Of a stretch of DNA of 64,000 nucleotides, positions 61,641 through 64,000 are shown one piece after another. The position numbers were made by a program, and so were the translations under genes. The first letter of the stretch is position 1; each line of letters starts with the position of its first letter. The notes under the pieces are model-generated. The model saw nothing but the letters and a program-made list of their open reading frames with translations, was not told the DNA's origin and did no database searches. The stretch is from Sinonovacula constricta. Taxonomy: Eukaryota; Mollusca; Bivalvia; Cardiida; Solecurtidae. The stretch lies in assembly GCA_007844125.1 (NCBI GenBank), contig CM017567.1, forward strand, positions 6,799,083-6,863,082, in the 5' to 3' direction.

Positions 61641-62905
61641 ATTTAAATATCATGCAAAAAAATCTCATTTTAGTTACCAATGTTCTGATATATATTTATG
61701 GCAGGTTTCCAAAGTTCTGTAGTCTGGGGCACAACTTTTGAGTGACATACGAGGAAAATAGATTCGAGCAACACCTATTTCGAGAGTTAGAAAAATACAT
61801 CAAGACAACGTGTATGACAAATGAATATCTTGACAGTTCTTCTGAGTGAGTGTCAGGAATATTTGGCAAGGTTACAGTATGCTAGTACAACAGACTCGAG
61901 CAGCTACCATTAGAACTAGAGTACGAACAGTGTCTGTAGAATGCCTGTAGCACTTATTATGCAAACATACCTGTTTTACACAATACGCTTCTCTGTGTTA
62001 TCTTCATGGTAAACGGTCTGGCAGAGCAGACGATCAACAAAACAACTAGCGATTATTCTGTGGATTTGTGTCGCAAAAGTCTAAGAAAACTGGTAAACTT
62101 GGGGGCAAAATGTCTACTTGACCTAATGTTCTGTGATGTTTTTCGTAATTGATTGTACAGGACACGTCTTTGACATAACGGTCAGTGTCAATTAGGTAAA
62201 CAAGAAAAAGGGATGGATGTATGAGGCTGGGGGGACTCGCAAATATAAGTAGGAGGAAAGATGGGATAAGAGAAAAATGCAATCAATGAGAAAGAGGAAG
62301 ACCATTAGAGAAAACGAAATCAGACCGATACAGTTATGGTGACAATGACTGTAAAATCGTTTGTCTGTTATTGCACACTGCCGATCGGCTGAAAGACATC
62401 GCAACGAAATATGTTTAAGGAATGGGAGTCAGCTAGATATAGATATGCTTAGAAGAACGTACTTTCATTTGTGTTCTTTCCTTTATTACAATTGGACATC
62501 AATAACAAAAGAATTAGTATAAAATCCCAAAATGCATTATAACTCGTTTCCTAAATTTAATTAACGGGTGTGTATTTTAGCAAGATATATGACTATACTG
62601 CAAGAGTGTTTTAAAGAATTTCGTTCACATTTATTTTGTGGTGTCCTAATTCTGTAATAATCTTATTATTACACGTAGACGAAAGACTGAAAAGGAATAT
62701 CGTTCAAACTCGTTGAGATTACCCAAGAGATAAATTAAGGCGGGTGCTAGAAAAATACATATTGCCCGGCGTATGCGGATGACCGGATGTATTTAAAGCA
62801 TAAACAACCGGTCGGCAACAGGTACAGGGTTCACACGCACACCGTTTTCGTAAAAATGCTAGTTGTAAAGCGGGAGCAGGTTGAAACCCATCCAAACTAA
62901 AACGT
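61641..62905. other. Non-coding stretch
   Basis: No gene or repeat recognised. Confidence 0.4.
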
Positions 62906-63015
62906 ACCCATGGCTTTCTGGTAGATAAAAACCCATGGTTTTCTGGTCAGAAAATACCCATGACTTTTTTGGTCAAAAAATATCCAAGGTTGTCTGGTAA
63001 AAAAATACCCAATTT
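62906..63015 (+). repeat. ~25-bp tandem repeat, 4-5 copies
   Basis: Diverged units of ACCCATGG-TTTCTGGT-(A)n start at about 62906, 62931, 62956, 62982 and (partial) 63007. No coding meaning seen. Confidence 0.8.
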
Positions 63016-64000
63016 GAAATCAAATCGTTCACATTGAGAAGTAAAATATCACCCAGGTAGGATGGGGTGTCGTATCTTATCAGGTGTCGTACTCACTAAG
63101 GATCTTATCTATGTTGTTTTTGCGTAAACTAAGAAATTTCCTTAAATCTCGAAACATTGTCTTAGATTTACGAACATTTCTTAAGGTTTCATTCATAAAA
63201 CCATTTTATCTGAGAAAGTTCTAGGTTTTCTTCCTAAACTTCTATAAACAGTATTAATTAAAATATATAACTAAAATTCTATATGGCTATGGCCCTAGGT
63301 GTATGGACCAATTACAGTTTAAGCAACACCATATCTGCTTTAACGAAACTTCCCCGTCCTTAGATAACCATTTCAAATAAGATGTGTTATCAAACGAACA
63401 AAATAAACAGAAAGGTAAATTGTACAAAAACAGAACCTAATTAAGCTACCTGTAGACTATTATACCTAAGGTAAGAAAATGTTCTGTGGGACAAAAACGA
63501 TCGAAGTTGCAAAACAGATTGGGCAAAATATACACTAGATTTGACAGCAGTTTGCTCCACGAGTTGATGTGTAATTATCAGAAAAAATAATGTAATTGTT
63601 TATAAGATCTTTTTGCGATTTCATTTTTCTTTCGACTTGCTTTTTTACTTGTAGTGATTCCCCACAAGATAGAAAATACACACAAAAATGTTACTCTTGT
63701 TGATCTATAAGTTGTTGTTGATGATGACGATGTTGATGTGCTCCTATATTGTAGAACAAATAGTTCCGTAGCAACTTGTTTTGACTGTTCTATTAACGTT
63801 TCATTTCCCCTTACAAATTACCAACAAGCCTCTTTCTTGCCGCTACGCCCACGACTATATGTCAAACCGTTGTCGACCAATTAGGAGTTATGGCTTTAGA
63901 AAAACGATATGTACAAACAAGCAGCCGCCTATGAGGCTAAACAAGGAAGGTGAAAATACCAACAGACATTGCTACATCAGTAAGACCATTTCCCTTAGGA
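63016..64000. other. Non-coding stretch to window end
   Basis: AT-rich sequence with a small GTT/GAT-rich tract near 63709-63735. No gene recognised. Confidence 0.4.

Overview
The window reads as nuclear DNA from an invertebrate animal. It is AT-rich and almost gene-free, densely packed with microsatellites and minisatellites, and littered with decayed transposons. The single well-supported gene has spliceosomal introns with GT-AG ends and one GC-AG intron. The repeat types suggest a mollusc, probably a bivalve: a pearl-like tandem core next to a long microsatellite, tRNA-derived SINEs, and an invertebrate-type transposase-exonuclease gene. That assignment is inference from general knowledge; no search was run. 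There is no sign of bacterial, phage or CRISPR content.

The main object is a candidate autonomous DNA transposon of about 10.3 kb (42384-52673). Both ends carry TTAA followed by an imperfect 23-bp terminal inverted repeat (18/23 identical). Inside is a nine-exon plus-strand gene (42637-50246) whose exons join in frame into a 955-residue protein. It has an N-terminal cysteine-rich module, an RNase H-fold transposase core of the kind domain databases call Mutator-like (with a D..WQKRG motif), and a C-terminal DnaQ-like DEDDh 3'-5' exonuclease with all five catalytic residues visible. TTAA target duplications are known for Kolobok and piggyBac elements, so the element may be closer to Kolobok than to classical Mutator. 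A frameshifted minus-strand coding relic (50982-51377) lies inside the same ends, and a Harbinger-like MITE sits in intron 4.

Layout. 1-9590: no supported gene, with microsatellites at 7.2 kb, 8.2 kb and 9.0 kb. 9.6-10.0 kb: pearl-like repeat plus (AT)n. 11.1 kb: heat-shock-element array just upstream of a TATA box. 13.2-13.9 kb: duplicated fold-back and (AT)n unit. 15.7 kb: pogo/Tigger-like end. 16.25-17.34 kb: 16-bp minisatellite. 18.2-19.4 kb: non-autonomous hAT-like element. 19.9-20.8 kb: 27-bp minisatellite. 21-34.7 kb: mostly unique non-coding sequence with copies of a dispersed repeat family. 34.8-35.3 kb: large compound microsatellite. 37.3-38.3 kb: tRNA-derived SINE and a 78-bp tandem array. 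42.4-52.7 kb: the TTAA transposon. 52.7-54.6 kb: two opposed copies of the dispersed family. 57.2-58.5 kb: dead LINE. 61.2-61.6 kb: mariner relic. 62.9 kb: small tandem repeat.

Many long open frames here are microsatellite artefacts. Outside the transposase-exonuclease gene no complete host protein-coding gene can be supported; a few short candidate exons are listed at low confidence.
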